Below, piece after piece: positions 1-9,935 of a DNA stretch of 64,000 bases. Source of the stretch: Mesorhizobium sp. M8A.F.Ca.ET.218.01.1.1. GTDB taxonomy: Bacteria; Pseudomonadota; Alphaproteobacteria; Rhizobiales; Rhizobiaceae. A program made the translations under genes and the position numbers. The notes under the pieces are model-generated. The model searched no databases and had not been told where the DNA came from. It saw only the letters and a list, made by a program, of their open reading frames with translations. The stretch lies in the NCBI RefSeq assembly GCF_004791165.1, contig NZ_SRUZ01000002.1, positions 843,866-907,865 of the forward strand. Direction: 5' to 3'. Positions within the stretch are counted from its first letter, which is position 1. Each line of letters opens with the position of its first letter.

Positions 1-1230
1 GAACAAACTTTGCCGGAGCAGCGTTACGCCGCGTTCCGGCACAAAGCCTTCCTCAGCTATTGGACGGCGCGCTTTCTCACCACCTTCGCGACCATGATCG
101 TTTCCGTCGCCGTCGGCTGGCAGGTCTATGACCTGACGCGCGATCCGTTCGACCTCGGCATTGTCGGCATCGTCCAGTTCCTGCCATCGCTGCTTCTGGT
201 GCTGGTGACAGGTGTCGTCGCCGACCGCTTCGGCCGCCGGCTGATCATGACCCTGGCGACATTGGTCGAAGGCGCCTGCGCGCTGGCTCTGCTGTTTCTG
301 ACCCTGCGCGGCCTTACGACCCCGCTGCCGATCTTCGCCGTACTGGTCATGTTCGGCATTGCCCGAGCCTTCTATGGGCCGGCTTCGTCCTCGCTGTTCG
401 CCAATCTTGTGCCGCAGCGGGATTTCGCCAACGCCATCGCCTGGAACTCCTCCGCCTGGCAGACGGCGACGATTGTCGGCCCTGTCGCAGGCGGCTTGCT
501 CTATGGCGTGTCGGCGGAGGTGACCTATGCCACGGCGGCAGTCCTGATGCTCGCTGCCGCGTTGCTCATCTTCACCATCCCCAAGCCCGCGCAACAGACG
601 GCCACGGACAAGCCGACAATGGAGACGCTGTTTGCCGGCTTCCGCTACATCTGGAGCGAGAAGATCGTGCTCGGCGCCATCTCGCTCGACCTCTTTGCCG
701 TGCTTCTGTCCGGCGCCTCGGCACTGCTGCCGGTCTATGCCCGCGATATTCTGCAACTCGGCCCCTGGGGCCTCGGCCTGCTGCGCTCGGCGCCGGGCAT
801 CGGTGCCATTTGCGTCGCCATCTGGCTTGCCGGCCATCCGATCCGCGATCATGCCGGCAAGATCATGCTGAGCTTCGTCGCGGCGTTCGGCGCCTGCACA
901 GTGCTGTTCGGCCTGTCGACCCTTACCTGGCTGTCGATAGCGGCACTTGCCCTGCTCGGCGCCACCGACATGTTCAGCGTTTACATCAGGGAAACGCTGA
1001 TCCAGCTGTGGACGCCCGACGCGGTGCGCGGCCGCGTCAACGCCGTCAACCAGGTCTTCGTCGGCGCCTCCAACGAGGTCGGCGAATTCCGCGCCGGCAC
1101 CATGGCGGCACTGATCGGCACGGTTCCGGCGGTGGTCATCGGCGGCGTCGGCGCCGTCGCGGTTGCCGGCCTGTGGGCCTATCTGTTCCCCGCGCTGCGC
1201 AAGGTCAGGCACCTCAAGGGACGAAACTGA
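1..1230 (+). CDS. MFS transporter, 5' end cut by window edge
   Basis: About 406 residues are visible and the frame stays open to base 1 with no convincing start, so the true start is probably just outside the window. The protein is a run of about 12 hydrophobic segments. A basic loop between the second and third segments (DRFGRRL, about residue 73) matches the MFS A-motif. Overall it resembles the MFS_3/EntS branch of exporters (siderophore, drug or metabolite efflux). It presumably exports a small molecule by proton antiport across the inner membrane; the substrate cannot be read from sequence. The next gene follows after about 70 bases on the same strand. Confidence 0.85.
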   Translation, partial: EQTLPEQRYAAFRHKAFLSYWTARFLTTFATMIVSVAVGWQVYDLTRDPFDLGIVGIVQFLPSLLLVLVTGVVADRFGRRLIMTLATLVEGACALALLFLTLRGLTTPLPIFAVLVMFGIARAFYGPASSSLFANLVPQRDFANAIAWNSSAWQTATIVGPVAGGLLYGVSAEVTYATAAVLMLAAALLIFTIPKPAQQTATDKPTMETLFAGFRYIWSEKIVLGAISLDLFAVLLSGASALLPVYARDILQLGPWGLGLLRSAPGIGAICVAIWLAGHPIRDHAGKIMLSFVAAFGACTVLFGLSTLTWLSIAALALLGATDMFSVYIRETLIQLWTPDAVRGRVNAVNQVFVGASNEVGEFRAGTMAALIGTVPAVVIGGVGAVAVAGLWAYLFPALRKVRHLKGRN

Positions 1231-1302
1231 AGGCTTCATCGGTATCGGCGGGGCCGCGAATCTGTGCTAAGCCGCCGCCCAATCAACGAAAGGACGACAC
1301 CT

Positions 1303-1533
1303 GTGAGCGAACCGACCGTGGCCGAGGCGACCGAAAATATCTATGCGTCGCTCCGGGCGGACAATGCCGACATCGACGCGCATATCGCGACGCTTAAGGC
1401 GGCGCTGACACGCGAGGGGATAAAACAGGCGGTCTTCGATCCTGCCAAATTGGCGCAGAACAACCGCTCGGGCCGCAAGTTGATGCAGGCTTACTTTCGG
1501 CAGCGCGGCGTGAGCGTGAGGTTTTCGGAGTAG
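1303..1533 (+). CDS. small protein of unknown function (76 aa)
   Basis: Starts at GTG 1303, preceded by GAAAGGACG as a ribosome binding site. The frame extends further upstream, but that part has no ribosome site and overlaps the MFS tail region. The product is soluble, without signal peptide or membrane segment. It has a helical first half and a basic second half (NNRSGRKLMQAYFRQRG). No family is recognised. The position downstream of the MFS gene on the same strand allows co-transcription. Confidence 0.55.
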   Translation: MSEPTVAEATENIYASLRADNADIDAHIATLKAALTREGIKQAVFDPAKLAQNNRSGRKLMQAYFRQRGVSVRFSE

Positions 1534-1586
1534 TTTCCACACTCCGAAAAGCGATGGTCGGCCACATTGGCGGCCACTGGTCTGCC

Positions 1587-2303
1587 CTAACGCGCGGCCG
1601 GCCCGCCAAAAATCATCCGCAAGAACTCGTCGAGCCAGCGCTTTAGGTGCATGTCCCAGATCAGCCGGCCGCCGAGATGGTCGCGGCCGGGCTGGGCGCC
1701 GGGTAGCTCGAAACGATGGGCGCCGCGCACCACCCAGCGCTGCATCATCACCCTGGTGAGTTCGCCATGGAACTGGATGCCCCAGGCATTGTCGCGATAG
1801 CGGAAGGCCTGGTTGGGATAGGTCTCGTTCGTGGCCAGCAGCGTCGCGTCGCTCGGCAGCGAAAAGCCCTCGCGGTGGAACTGGTAGACCATTTCGGGCC
1901 AGTGCATCAGCTTCCTGCCGGCCTCGGTCCCCTTCAGCGGATACCAGCCGATCTCCACCAGCCCTTCGCCGTGGCCCTCGACCTTGCCGCCGAGATGATT
2001 GGCCAGCATCTGCGCGCCCAGGCAGATGCCGAGCAACGGCCGGTTTTCCCTGAGCGGGACTTCCAGCCAGTTGGTTTCGCGGCGGACGAACTCGTCCTCG
2101 TCATTGGCGCTCATTGGCCCGCCGAACACCACCGCGCCGGCATGGCCATCCAGCGTTTCCGGCAAGGCGTCACCGAGCGGCGGGCGGCGAATGTCGAGAT
2201 CGAAGCCTTCTTCCAGGAGCATGTGGCCGACGCGTCCGGGGCTCGAATTCTCCTGATGCAGCACGATCAGGATCTTTGGCTTCGGGCTCGTTGCGCGCTG
2301 CAT
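1587..2303 (-). CDS. class I glutamine amidotransferase-like protein
   Basis: 238 residues forming a stand-alone GATase1 domain of the GuaA-like type. The nucleophile motif LGICLGAQ gives Cys94. The later His/Glu pair is in QFHGE (His179, Glu181), where most relatives have HPE. Such proteins release ammonia from glutamine or hydrolyse gamma-glutamyl compounds; the partner or substrate is unknown here because no synthetase domain is attached. It is convergent with the small gene ending at 1533. It is followed on the same strand by the TerB-like gene's 3' end region, but the two are arranged head to tail with the TerB gene upstream. Confidence 0.8.
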   Translation of the reverse strand: MQRATSPKPKILIVLHQENSSPGRVGHMLLEEGFDLDIRRPPLGDALPETLDGHAGAVVFGGPMSANDEDEFVRRETNWLEVPLRENRPLLGICLGAQMLANHLGGKVEGHGEGLVEIGWYPLKGTEAGRKLMHWPEMVYQFHREGFSLPSDATLLATNETYPNQAFRYRDNAWGIQFHGELTRVMMQRWVVRGAHRFELPGAQPGRDHLGGRLIWDMHLKRWLDEFLRMIFGGPAAR

Positions 2304-2321
2304 CGTTGGGCGAAATCCCGT

Positions 2322-2801
2322 CTATTCGTCGCTTGACGTCCCGCGCGCGCCTGGCGCATGCGCCGCGGCCTGGCGGCGCGCCTCGACCCGGTCGTGGCGC
2401 TCGACGCCGATCAGCTCGGCAACGCGCCACACCGTATTGTCCTCGAGCTCATGCAGCTCGCCATCGGCATAGACGATCTCCCACATCAGGCCGATGAAGG
2501 CCTTGCGCCCCTCCGCGTCGAGATGGCGCTTGAGCACGCTGGTGAAGGCATAGAGGTCGATCGCTTCATTGTCGGCGCGCTCGCCGGCGGCGACGAGCGC
2601 TTCGAGTTCGGCACCACTGATCGAATAGCTCTGCGCCAGCACCGCCTTGAAGCGCTCCCACTCGACATCCTGGCGCACGCCATCGGCATTCATCACATGG
2701 TAGAGCAGCGCCGAAGCCGCGACGCGCGGATCGTCCGCGCTGGTGTGGCTGGCCGAGCCGGCCGGTAAATCCCTGAGAAACGACAGAACGCGCTCGAACA
2801 T
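2322..2801 (-). CDS. TerB-like (tellurite-resistance/DjlA N-terminal fold) protein
   Basis: 159 residues from ATG 2801; an in-frame TTG directly before it is less likely. After about 20 residues the protein has the all-helical TerB layout: a DDPRVAASALLYHVMNADG helix with acidic residues, then a second repeat-like half with VYADGELHELED. The paired acidic ADG motifs are typical of TerB/DjlA N-terminal domains, which bind metal. Soluble, no signal peptide. It lies between the haem operon and the glutamine amidotransferase, both on this strand. Function unknown; the name reflects fold, not demonstrated tellurite resistance. Confidence 0.75.
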   Translation of the reverse strand: MFERVLSFLRDLPAGSASHTSADDPRVAASALLYHVMNADGVRQDVEWERFKAVLAQSYSISGAELEALVAAGERADNEAIDLYAFTSVLKRHLDAEGRKAFIGLMWEIVYADGELHELEDNTVWRVAELIGVERHDRVEARRQAAAHAPGARGTSSDE

Positions 2802-2854
2802 CAATTCATTCCCAAACGGCCCGATGGCCAGGTCAAATCACCCGATGGCCAAAA

Positions 2855-4450
2855 TCAAAACAGCCGGAACCGGCGTGGCGACTTTTCCGCCTCGTCGTCC
2901 GGATCGACGCCTGGATCGTCCGGCAGGCGCGCCAGTTCTTCCGCCGGCTCGACGGCCTCGGCATCGGCCGGCACCGCGGCAAAGGCGGCGGCCGTGACCG
3001 GGGTGACATGATCCTCGCGGCTTTCGGCGTCCTTGCCCGTTGCCTCGTTGCCCGGGGCGGCATGATCGATCACCTCGACCGGCTTTTCAGGCCTGCCCGT
3101 CGCCTCGATGGCTACCACCGGGGCATCCGGTTCAACATCGCGACTGTCGATCAGTTGGCCAAGGCGTTCCATCGGCGCGCGCCATTCGAAGGCGTCGAGC
3201 CGCCCGGTGACCGGCGAGACCGGCGCCCAGCGCTCGGAGACGATGCCGTCGGCGACCCAGGCCGGATCGCGCGGCGCCCGAACCGCCTTGGAGAGCAGCT
3301 GCCGTACTTTGCCCTGGTCGCCGGTCTCGGCCTCCTCAATGTCGGCCAGGAGCAGATAGGCGCCCTCGCGGCGGTCCATGCGGATCGCGGCTTCGGCCTC
3401 GCGGCGGGCGGTCGACAAATCCTGCGCGTCGAGCGCCGCACGCGCCACCGTCATCGACGATTCGGTGTGGTTCTTCTTCATCTCCTGCAGCTTCTTTGCC
3501 CGGTTGAGCCGATCAAGCACGGCGTCGCCAGGCCTAGCATGGGTGTAAAGCTCGGCAATTTCGGGATGCGGCTCGGCCTTCCATGCGGTCTCGAGGATCT
3601 TCGAGCCCTTGCGCACGTCGTTCTGTTTGAACAGCGCGGCGGCGGCGGCAACGGCGGCAGGCGCGAAGTCGGGGGCGAGTCTGTTGGCCTCGATCGCCGC
3701 TGTCCTGGCAGCCGCGGGATCGCTGTCGGCGAGCGATTGCGCCTTGGCGGTCAACAGCACGGCGCGGCGGCGGTTGGCAGCGTCGCGCTCGATCTGCCGC
3801 GTCGACTTCTGCGCCTCGACCAGTTTCAGCGCACCGTCCCAATCGCCGCGCGCGGTCAGCTCCTCCAGCGTCGATTCGGCCGCCCATGCCAGTTGCGGCG
3901 CCACCGCGGCGGCGCGGCCGGCATAGTGCCGGGCGGCGTTGCGGTCGCCCAGGCGCTCGGCTTCCAGATAAAGCCCGCGCAGGCCAAGCAGCCGCATTTC
4001 CGGATCGTCGAGCATGCTCTCGAATTTTTGCCGCGCACCTTCATGGTCGCCTTCGAGCAGCGATGCCTGCGCTTCGAGCAGATGGATCAACGGCTCCTGG
4101 TCGGAGCGGATCAGCTTGGCGGCTTCCTTGGTCTTCTTGCGGGCCAGCGCCCCATCGCCGGCGCCGGCGGCGATCATGCCGGTCGACAGCGCCTGATAGC
4201 CACGGTCGCGGCGGCGCACGCGAAAATAGCGCGAAATTGTGTAGGGGCTGTTCCACAGCGACTTGATCAGCCACCAGACGATCATCACCGCCGCGACGAC
4301 GGCGACGACGGCCACCGCCGCCACCATCAGGCTGACCTGGTACTGATAGCCGTTGAAGGTGACGACCATGTCGCCCGGCCGGTCGGCCAGCCAGGCAAAG
4401 CCCAGCCCGAGCGCGAAGACGACGATGAGGAAAGCGAGCAGGCGGATCAT
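2855..4450 (-). CDS. hemY: HemY-like inner-membrane TPR protein
   Basis: 531 residues. Two N-terminal membrane segments (about residues 3-22 and 40-65) form the HemY N-terminal domain. They are followed by a long helical TPR region, then an acidic, low-complexity C-terminal tail of about 100 residues. HemY proteins of this type are not protoporphyrinogen oxidases. They sit with hemC/hemD in proteobacteria and probably organise membrane-associated enzymes. In alphaproteobacteria the equivalent gene (called Orf52 in Rhodobacter) follows the Mic60-like gene. The gap to the upstream Mic60-like stop codon is 10 bases, which supports one operon. Confidence 0.85.
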   Translation of the reverse strand: MIRLLAFLIVVFALGLGFAWLADRPGDMVVTFNGYQYQVSLMVAAVAVVAVVAAVMIVWWLIKSLWNSPYTISRYFRVRRRDRGYQALSTGMIAAGAGDGALARKKTKEAAKLIRSDQEPLIHLLEAQASLLEGDHEGARQKFESMLDDPEMRLLGLRGLYLEAERLGDRNAARHYAGRAAAVAPQLAWAAESTLEELTARGDWDGALKLVEAQKSTRQIERDAANRRRAVLLTAKAQSLADSDPAAARTAAIEANRLAPDFAPAAVAAAAALFKQNDVRKGSKILETAWKAEPHPEIAELYTHARPGDAVLDRLNRAKKLQEMKKNHTESSMTVARAALDAQDLSTARREAEAAIRMDRREGAYLLLADIEEAETGDQGKVRQLLSKAVRAPRDPAWVADGIVSERWAPVSPVTGRLDAFEWRAPMERLGQLIDSRDVEPDAPVVAIEATGRPEKPVEVIDHAAPGNEATGKDAESREDHVTPVTAAAFAAVPADAEAVEPAEELARLPDDPGVDPDDEAEKSPRRFRLF

Positions 4451-4460
4451 CGTGTTGCCC

Positions 4461-5939
4461 TCATGCCTTCATCGCGCCGGAGATCAGCGCGTCGACCTGG
4501 GTTTCGACCTCGATGCGCGCCTTCAGTTTGCCGGCAAAGTCGGCGCCCGCGGCCTTCGCGGCTTCCGGCAGCGTGTCATATTCGCTGAGCGCCTTGGCGT
4601 AGTCACCCTGAGTGACCGCAACCTCCATGCGCGCCACGGTTTCCGGCGCACCTTTACCTTCGACGGCCCCGATCGGCCGGATCTTGACCAGTGACTCGGC
4701 GCTCGACATCAAATTCTGCAGGAAGCCGGCATTCTGGTCGACCGGCGTGGCGGCGGCGACCATGGCATTGGCGGCGACGTCCATCTGCGAGGCGATCTCG
4801 GTGCGGGTCGGAACGCCCTTTTCGGCATAGGCACGCAAGGTCGCAAGCTGCGGCGCATCAGGCGAGATCGCGGCCAGCGTATCGAGTTCGGCCGAAAACG
4901 GCGCGCCACGGTCGAGCGCGGCCTTGAGCGCGGAAGCCGCGATGGCGATCGCGATCTTCGGCTGCGACGCCTGTGCGTCGACCTTCCCGGAAAGCTGCGA
5001 CACCGATTGCTCGAGCGCGGCAAGCCGGCCTTCCTGCGCCTTCGCCGCCTCGCCCGTCGACTTCACCAGCGCATCGAGACCGGCCATTTTTTCGTTGAGT
5101 GGGCCGAGATCGACGGGCGCCGCGCTGCCGGCCTTGCCGAGAGCGGCGACGGCCGTTTCGATCTGCTTGACCTTGTCGCCAAGTGCGGCGAGCCCGGCAT
5201 TGTCGCCGGCGCCGCCCTTTTCGACCGCCGATTTCAGCGCCGCGACATCGCTCTTGACCTGGTCGAGCGCCGACGACAGGCCGTCGACCTTGGCCGATGC
5301 ACCATTGTTGTTGCCGGCTTCCCTCATGTCTGCGATTTCGCTCTTCAACGAGGCGATCTCGCCATTGACGCCGTCGAGCGAGGCACCGGGAGCGGAACCC
5401 GGCGCGCCGAGCAGGCCGGCAAATTGCAGGCCACCGGCGCCGACCAGCGCGATGACACCGCCGATGATGCCGGCGGCGATGCCGTTGAGGCCGCCCCGCT
5501 TCGGCCGCGCTGCCATCGGCTCGCTCCTTGAGTCGGTTTTTCCGGCAGCCGCTTTGGCCTCGCCGGTCTTTGTGCTTGCGTCCTCGAAGCTGTAGTCGAA
5601 CGCCCTGGACTGGTTGGGAGGTGTATCCGAACCGGGATAAGGCATTTCCGGCTCGGCGGCTTCGGCCTCGGCATGCGGCGGCGCCTCTGTGCCGGACCGC
5701 CCGGCGGCGTCGTCGCCATGCTCCCAGGGTTCGAGATCCGCCTGATCGGCATGCACCGGCTCTTCCGGGAGCTCTGGTCGCGAGGCGTTCGCGGATTCCT
5801 CGGCCCTCGCCTCGTCGGTCTGGACGGTAACCTTGGCGGCATCCTCGTCGACGATGCGTGAGACAGCGCCCGGATCGAGGTCGATGGTCACCGGCTCGCG
5901 GCGGCTTTTCGAGTGTCGCATCTTCGGCGTCTTGACCAT
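4461..5939 (-). CDS. mitofilin/Mic60-like inner-membrane protein
   Basis: 492 residues from ATG 5939, which has a GGAG site 7 bases upstream; a TTG 15 bases earlier is less likely. Layout: an acidic, disordered cytoplasmic N-terminus (about 145 residues), one membrane segment rich in Gly/Ala (about residues 149-178), a long heptad-like helical region, and a C-terminal mitofilin-signature-like helical domain. This is the alphaproteobacterial homologue of the cristae-organising protein Mic60, known from Rhodobacter and relatives to sit between hemC/hemD and orf52/hemY. It probably shapes or tethers the inner membrane on the periplasmic side. Often annotated only as COG4223 or hypothetical. Confidence 0.8.
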   Translation of the reverse strand: MVKTPKMRHSKSRREPVTIDLDPGAVSRIVDEDAAKVTVQTDEARAEESANASRPELPEEPVHADQADLEPWEHGDDAAGRSGTEAPPHAEAEAAEPEMPYPGSDTPPNQSRAFDYSFEDASTKTGEAKAAAGKTDSRSEPMAARPKRGGLNGIAAGIIGGVIALVGAGGLQFAGLLGAPGSAPGASLDGVNGEIASLKSEIADMREAGNNNGASAKVDGLSSALDQVKSDVAALKSAVEKGGAGDNAGLAALGDKVKQIETAVAALGKAGSAAPVDLGPLNEKMAGLDALVKSTGEAAKAQEGRLAALEQSVSQLSGKVDAQASQPKIAIAIAASALKAALDRGAPFSAELDTLAAISPDAPQLATLRAYAEKGVPTRTEIASQMDVAANAMVAAATPVDQNAGFLQNLMSSAESLVKIRPIGAVEGKGAPETVARMEVAVTQGDYAKALSEYDTLPEAAKAAGADFAGKLKARIEVETQVDALISGAMKA

Positions 5940-6050
5940 GCATGGGCTCCGCAAAATTCGCTTCGTCTCAACGCGCGGCGGCGCGTGATGGTTCTAAAAA
6001 GGGTCTAGCACATCACCAAGCGGTGAAAAGGGGCGGTGTGATGACGCGGG

Positions 6051-6767
6051 TCAGGGCCGTGCCCGCAAAAGTGCCAGCAGCGCCTCCTCGTCGGGCCGTG
6101 CGGCGACACGGATTGCTTTGCCGGCGCTGTCGCCGAAGGCGGCGGCGATGCGCGCGGAAAGGACAAAAAAACGCGTCTTTTCAAAGGCTTTTTGCAGGGC
6201 GGGTCGTCTGGCCAGGACCTGCATCGCGGCAGCGGCGTTGGCCGAATAGAGCAGCACCACATCGACCGCTTGGCCTGATAGCAGCGGCAGGGTCGCTTCG
6301 TCCGAATAGCTCACCGCAAGCGTGTCATAAGTCTCTACGGCATGGACCTGGACATACGCTGCTTCCAGCTTCTGTTCGAAGGCAGCAAACCGCACGCGCC
6401 CACAGAGATAGACGATCGTTTTGCCGGAAAAGGCGGTCGCCATGCCGTCGGCCAGCGCCTCGGCATCGCCAGGCCCCTCGCTGACCGACAGAAAACCGGC
6501 TTTGCGCGCGGCCTCGGCGGTCCTCTTGCCGACAGCATGACAAGGCAGCCTGGAAAGCGCCGCTACCAGATCTCCAGGGGCATGGCGCACGGCATTGGCG
6601 CTGGTGATGGCGACGGCTGCGACATCGTCCGGAACCGCCTTGGCATCGACCGGCAGTGCCGTCGTCTCCGTCAATGGCAGGAGAAGAGGCTCAAAACCCA
6701 TTTCTTTCAGCTTTCGCGCCGTGAGCGATGCACCGGGCTCCGGTCTGGTGACCAGGATGCGAGGCAT
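6051..6767 (-). CDS. hemD: uroporphyrinogen-III synthase
   Basis: 238 residues, close to the usual HemD length. It begins MPRILVTRPEPGA, the characteristic N-terminal strand and TRPE motif, and has the two alternating alpha/beta lobes of the family. The enzyme cyclises hydroxymethylbilane with inversion of ring D to give uroporphyrinogen III, the precursor of haem and cobalamin, in the cytoplasm. The start lies 2 bases after the hemC stop codon, so the two are translated from one message. A gap of about 110 bases separates it from the Mic60-like gene. Confidence 0.9.
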   Translation of the reverse strand: MPRILVTRPEPGASLTARKLKEMGFEPLLLPLTETTALPVDAKAVPDDVAAVAITSANAVRHAPGDLVAALSRLPCHAVGKRTAEAARKAGFLSVSEGPGDAEALADGMATAFSGKTIVYLCGRVRFAAFEQKLEAAYVQVHAVETYDTLAVSYSDEATLPLLSGQAVDVVLLYSANAAAAMQVLARRPALQKAFEKTRFFVLSARIAAAFGDSAGKAIRVAARPDEEALLALLRARP

Positions 6768-6769
6768 TT

Positions 6770-7708
6770 TCAGAGCCAGCCGTCGAAGAACTTTTCGCCG
6801 GCCCTGGCGCGAACCGCCCGCGCGGCGTCAGCCCCTATTTCAGCCGCGTCCGTGGCCTCGCCTTCCAACCGGACGTCATGCCACTCCGTGCCGTCGGGCG
6901 AGATGATCAGCCCGGCAAAGGACAGTTTCCCCCCCGACACCGTCGCATGGCCGGCGATCGGTGTGCGGCACGAGCCGTCGAGCGCGGCGAGAAACGCGCG
7001 TTCGCAGGCCAAGGCCTGGCCCGTCGGCACGTGATGGATCGCCGCAAGCATTGTCTCGATATCACGGTCGCCGACGCGCGTTTCGATGCCGATCGCGCCT
7101 TGTCCCGGCGCCGGCGGAAAATCCTCCAGCGGCATCAGGTCGGTAATCACGCCTTCGAGCCCGAGCCGCTTCAGCCCGGCATAGGCGAGAATGGTGCCCT
7201 CGGCGATGCCTTCATCCAGCTTGCGCAGCCTCGTCTGCACATTGCCGCGGAACATCACCACCTCGAAATCCGGCCGCATCCGGCGGATCAGCGCCTGGCG
7301 ACGGAGCGATGACGATCCGACCTTGGCGCCATGCGGCAGATCGGCGATCCGCCTGACCGCCTTGCCTATGAAAGCGTCGCGCGCGTCCTCGCGCGGCAGG
7401 AAAGTGGAAAGCTCCAATCCGCCCGGAAGCACCGTCGGCATGTCCTTCGACGAATGCACGGCGATGTCGATACGCCCGTCGAGCAGCGCTTCCTCGATTT
7501 CCTTGGTGAACAGGCCTTTGCCGCCGGCCTCCGACAGTGGCCGGTCCTGAATACGGTCGCCGCTGGTCGAGATGGGCACCACTTCAAACGCCTGCTCGGG
7601 AAGGCCATGCGCTTTCATCAGCCGCACACGCGTCTCATGCGCCTGGGCAAGCGCCAGCGGGCTGCCGCGCGTTCCGATTTTGCAGGTTCCGATTTTCAAA
7701 GTTTGCAT
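6770..7708 (-). CDS. hemC: hydroxymethylbilane synthase (porphobilinogen deaminase)
   Basis: 312 residues, the normal family length. It has the N-terminal [12 protein letters not shown] motif and the dipyrromethane-cofactor cysteine in LDGSCRTPI (about Cys246). It condenses four porphobilinogen molecules to hydroxymethylbilane in the cytoplasm. It is the first gene of the minus-strand hemC-hemD-Mic60-like-hemY group and is divergent from tsaD, with a 100-base shared upstream region. There is a small duplication-like stretch at the very N-terminus ([11 protein letters not shown]), so the true start could be internal. Confidence 0.95.
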   Translation of the reverse strand: MQTLKIGTCKIGTRGSPLALAQAHETRVRLMKAHGLPEQAFEVVPISTSGDRIQDRPLSEAGGKGLFTKEIEEALLDGRIDIAVHSSKDMPTVLPGGLELSTFLPREDARDAFIGKAVRRIADLPHGAKVGSSSLRRQALIRRMRPDFEVVMFRGNVQTRLRKLDEGIAEGTILAYAGLKRLGLEGVITDLMPLEDFPPAPGQGAIGIETRVGDRDIETMLAAIHHVPTGQALACERAFLAALDGSCRTPIAGHATVSGGKLSFAGLIISPDGTEWHDVRLEGEATDAAEIGADAARAVRARAGEKFFDGWL

Positions 7709-7808
7709 GGCGCGCGGTCCGTGATAACCCCCGAGCGAAATCGAGGTCTTGCCGGCCTTTTCCTAATGGGGAATAGCCTCATAAACAATCTCTTGGGATA
7801 GCGACGAA

Positions 7809-8897
7809 TTGATCCGCGTTCTGGGTATTGAGACGAGTTGCGACGAGACCGCCGCCAGCGTCGTGGCGCTGGAGGGCGATGCCGCGCCGAAAATCCTGTC
7901 CAATGTCGTGCTCTCCCAGATCGAGGAACATGCCGCCTTCGGCGGTGTCGTGCCCGAGATCGCCGCGCGCGCGCATGTCGAGGCGCTGGACGGCATCGTC
8001 GAGGCGGCGCTCGCCGATTCGGGCGTGGCGCTGGCCGATATCGACGCGATCGCCGCAACCGCCGGTCCAGGCCTCGTCGGCGGGCTGATCGTCGGCCTGA
8101 TGACGGCCAAGGCGATCGCCGCCGCGGCGAACAAGCCGCTGATCGCCGTCAACCACCTCGAAGGCCACGCCTTGACGGCGCGGCTGACCGACGGGCTCGA
8201 ATTCCCCTACCTGCTGCTGCTGGTCTCCGGCGGCCACACGCAGATCCTCGCCGTGCGCGGCGTCGGCGAGTATCAGCGCTGGGCCACCACCATCGACGAC
8301 GCGCTCGGCGAAGCCTTCGACAAGACCGCCAAGATGCTCGGCCTGCCCTATCCCGGCGGTCCGAATGTCGAGAAGGCGGCGCTATCGGGCAACCCGTCGC
8401 GCTTTGCCTTCCCGCGGCCGATGAAGGGCTCGGCGCAGCCCGATTTTTCCTTTTCCGGCTTAAAGACCGCCGTGCGCCAGGCGGCAACCGCGATCGAGCC
8501 CCTGAGCGACCAGGATGTCGCCGACATCTGCGCGTCGTTCCAGGCGGCGGTCGCCGATGCATTGGCCGACCGCGTTTCTCGCGCCCTGGCACGCTTTCGC
8601 GAGACATTCCCTGGCACGAAAAGCCCGTCGCTGGTCGTCGCCGGCGGCGTCGCCGCCAACCGCGCCATCAAGGCGACGCTGGAACGGCTCTGCGCCGAGG
8701 CCGGCTTCACCTTCGTCGCGCCGCCGCTGAAATTGTGCACCGACAATGCCGCGATGATTGCCTGGGCCGGCATCGAGCGGCTGCGCGCAGGCATGGCGCA
8801 GGAGAACGGCTTCGATTTCGTGCCGCGCTCGCGCTGGCCCCTGGACAGCGTCTCGACGCCAATGGTCGGCTCCGGTCGGCGCGGAGCCAAGGCATGA
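7809..8897 (+). CDS. tsaD: tRNA N6-adenosine threonylcarbamoyltransferase
   Basis: 362 residues from a TTG start; the protein opens with [14 protein letters not shown], the signature beginning of the Gcp/TsaD family, so this start is well placed. The metal-binding motif NHLEGH lies at about residues 115-120, with further ASKHA-fold motifs ([15 protein letters not shown]). It transfers threonylcarbamoyl from TC-AMP to A37 of ANN-decoding tRNAs, with TsaB and TsaE. Its stop overlaps the gpsA start by 4 bases (ATGA), suggesting translational coupling. Confidence 0.95.
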   Translation: MIRVLGIETSCDETAASVVALEGDAAPKILSNVVLSQIEEHAAFGGVVPEIAARAHVEALDGIVEAALADSGVALADIDAIAATAGPGLVGGLIVGLMTAKAIAAAANKPLIAVNHLEGHALTARLTDGLEFPYLLLLVSGGHTQILAVRGVGEYQRWATTIDDALGEAFDKTAKMLGLPYPGGPNVEKAALSGNPSRFAFPRPMKGSAQPDFSFSGLKTAVRQAATAIEPLSDQDVADICASFQAAVADALADRVSRALARFRETFPGTKSPSLVVAGGVAANRAIKATLERLCAEAGFTFVAPPLKLCTDNAAMIAWAGIERLRAGMAQENGFDFVPRSRWPLDSVSTPMVGSGRRGAKA

Positions 8898-9916
8898 CAG
8901 ATCGGGCCACGAAGAGCGCGGGCCGGGGCAAAAGTGGCTGGCGTGTCGCCGTGCTCGGCGGCGGCGCCTGGGGCACGGCGCTGGCGCTGGCCATGCTGCG
9001 CGCCGGCCATGCCGTGCGGCTGTTCGCGCGTGACCCTGAAACCGTGGCCTCGATCGGTCGAGGCGAGAACCCACGCTACCTGCCCGGCATCGCCATCGCG
9101 CCAGGCATCGAGGCAACGAGTGACATCGAGGCGGCGCTCACTGGCGCCGATTGCGTGCTGGCGGTGACGCCGGCGCAGGCGTTGCGCGCGACTCTGGCGG
9201 CCGCGAAGGATCATATGCCGGCCGGCATTCCGCTCGTGCTCTGCGCCAAGGGCATCGAGCGCGACACCGGCGCCTTGCTGTCGGCAATCGCCCTGGAAAT
9301 CCTGCCGCGAAACCCGGTCGCCGCCTTGTCCGGGCCGAGCTTCGCCAGCGATGTCGCCCGCGGCCTGCCGACGGCGGTCGTGGTGGCCGCCGGCGACGAG
9401 GCGCTCGCCGCCGACCTTGCCGCCCGTTTCTCGGCTGAAAACCTGCGCTGCTATTCGAGCGACGACCTGATCGGCGTCGAGATCGGCGGCGCCTTGAAGA
9501 ACGTCTTCGCCATCGCCGCCGGCGCCGTCACCGGGGCCGGGCTCGGCGCCAGCGCCCAGGCCGCCATGGTCACGCGCGGCTTCGTCGAGCTGCGCCGCAT
9601 CGGTGCCGCCTTCGGCGCCAGGCCCGAGACCCTGATGGGGCTTTCCGGCCTCGGCGACCTGCTGCTCACCTGCTCGTCCACCCAATCGCGCAATTTCGCT
9701 TATGGGCTGGCGCTCGGGCAAGGCAAGGCGCTTTCCGGGCTGCCGCTGGCCGAGGGCGTGCCGACGGCGGCCATCGCCGCCCGCATCGCCGCCGAGCGCA
9801 ACATCGATGCGCCGATCATCGCCGCCGTGGCCGCCATACTGGACGGCACCATCACCGTCCGGCAGGCCGTGACGGCCTTGATGACCCGGCCGCTGAAGAC
9901 CGAGACCAACGATTGA
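8894..9916 (+). CDS. gpsA: glycerol-3-phosphate dehydrogenase [NAD(P)+]
   Basis: 340 residues from ATG 8894. A Rossmann motif [10 protein letters not shown] lies near residue 23 after a short basic leader, followed by the family motifs CAKGIE, LSGPSFA and the catalytic region [12 protein letters not shown]. It reduces dihydroxyacetone phosphate to sn-glycerol 3-phosphate for phospholipid synthesis. The reading frame is open far upstream inside tsaD, but the real start is the ATGA overlap with the tsaD stop codon. Confidence 0.95.
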   Translation: MTDRATKSAGRGKSGWRVAVLGGGAWGTALALAMLRAGHAVRLFARDPETVASIGRGENPRYLPGIAIAPGIEATSDIEAALTGADCVLAVTPAQALRATLAAAKDHMPAGIPLVLCAKGIERDTGALLSAIALEILPRNPVAALSGPSFASDVARGLPTAVVVAAGDEALAADLAARFSAENLRCYSSDDLIGVEIGGALKNVFAIAAGAVTGAGLGASAQAAMVTRGFVELRRIGAAFGARPETLMGLSGLGDLLLTCSSTQSRNFAYGLALGQGKALSGLPLAEGVPTAAIAARIAAERNIDAPIIAAVAAILDGTITVRQAVTALMTRPLKTETND

Positions 9917-9935
9917 CGACCATCAGGAGAAAGAC

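Noticed and set aside
2322..2801. Tellurite-resistance operon
   Set aside because: Only a TerB-like fold is present, with none of the other ter genes nearby.
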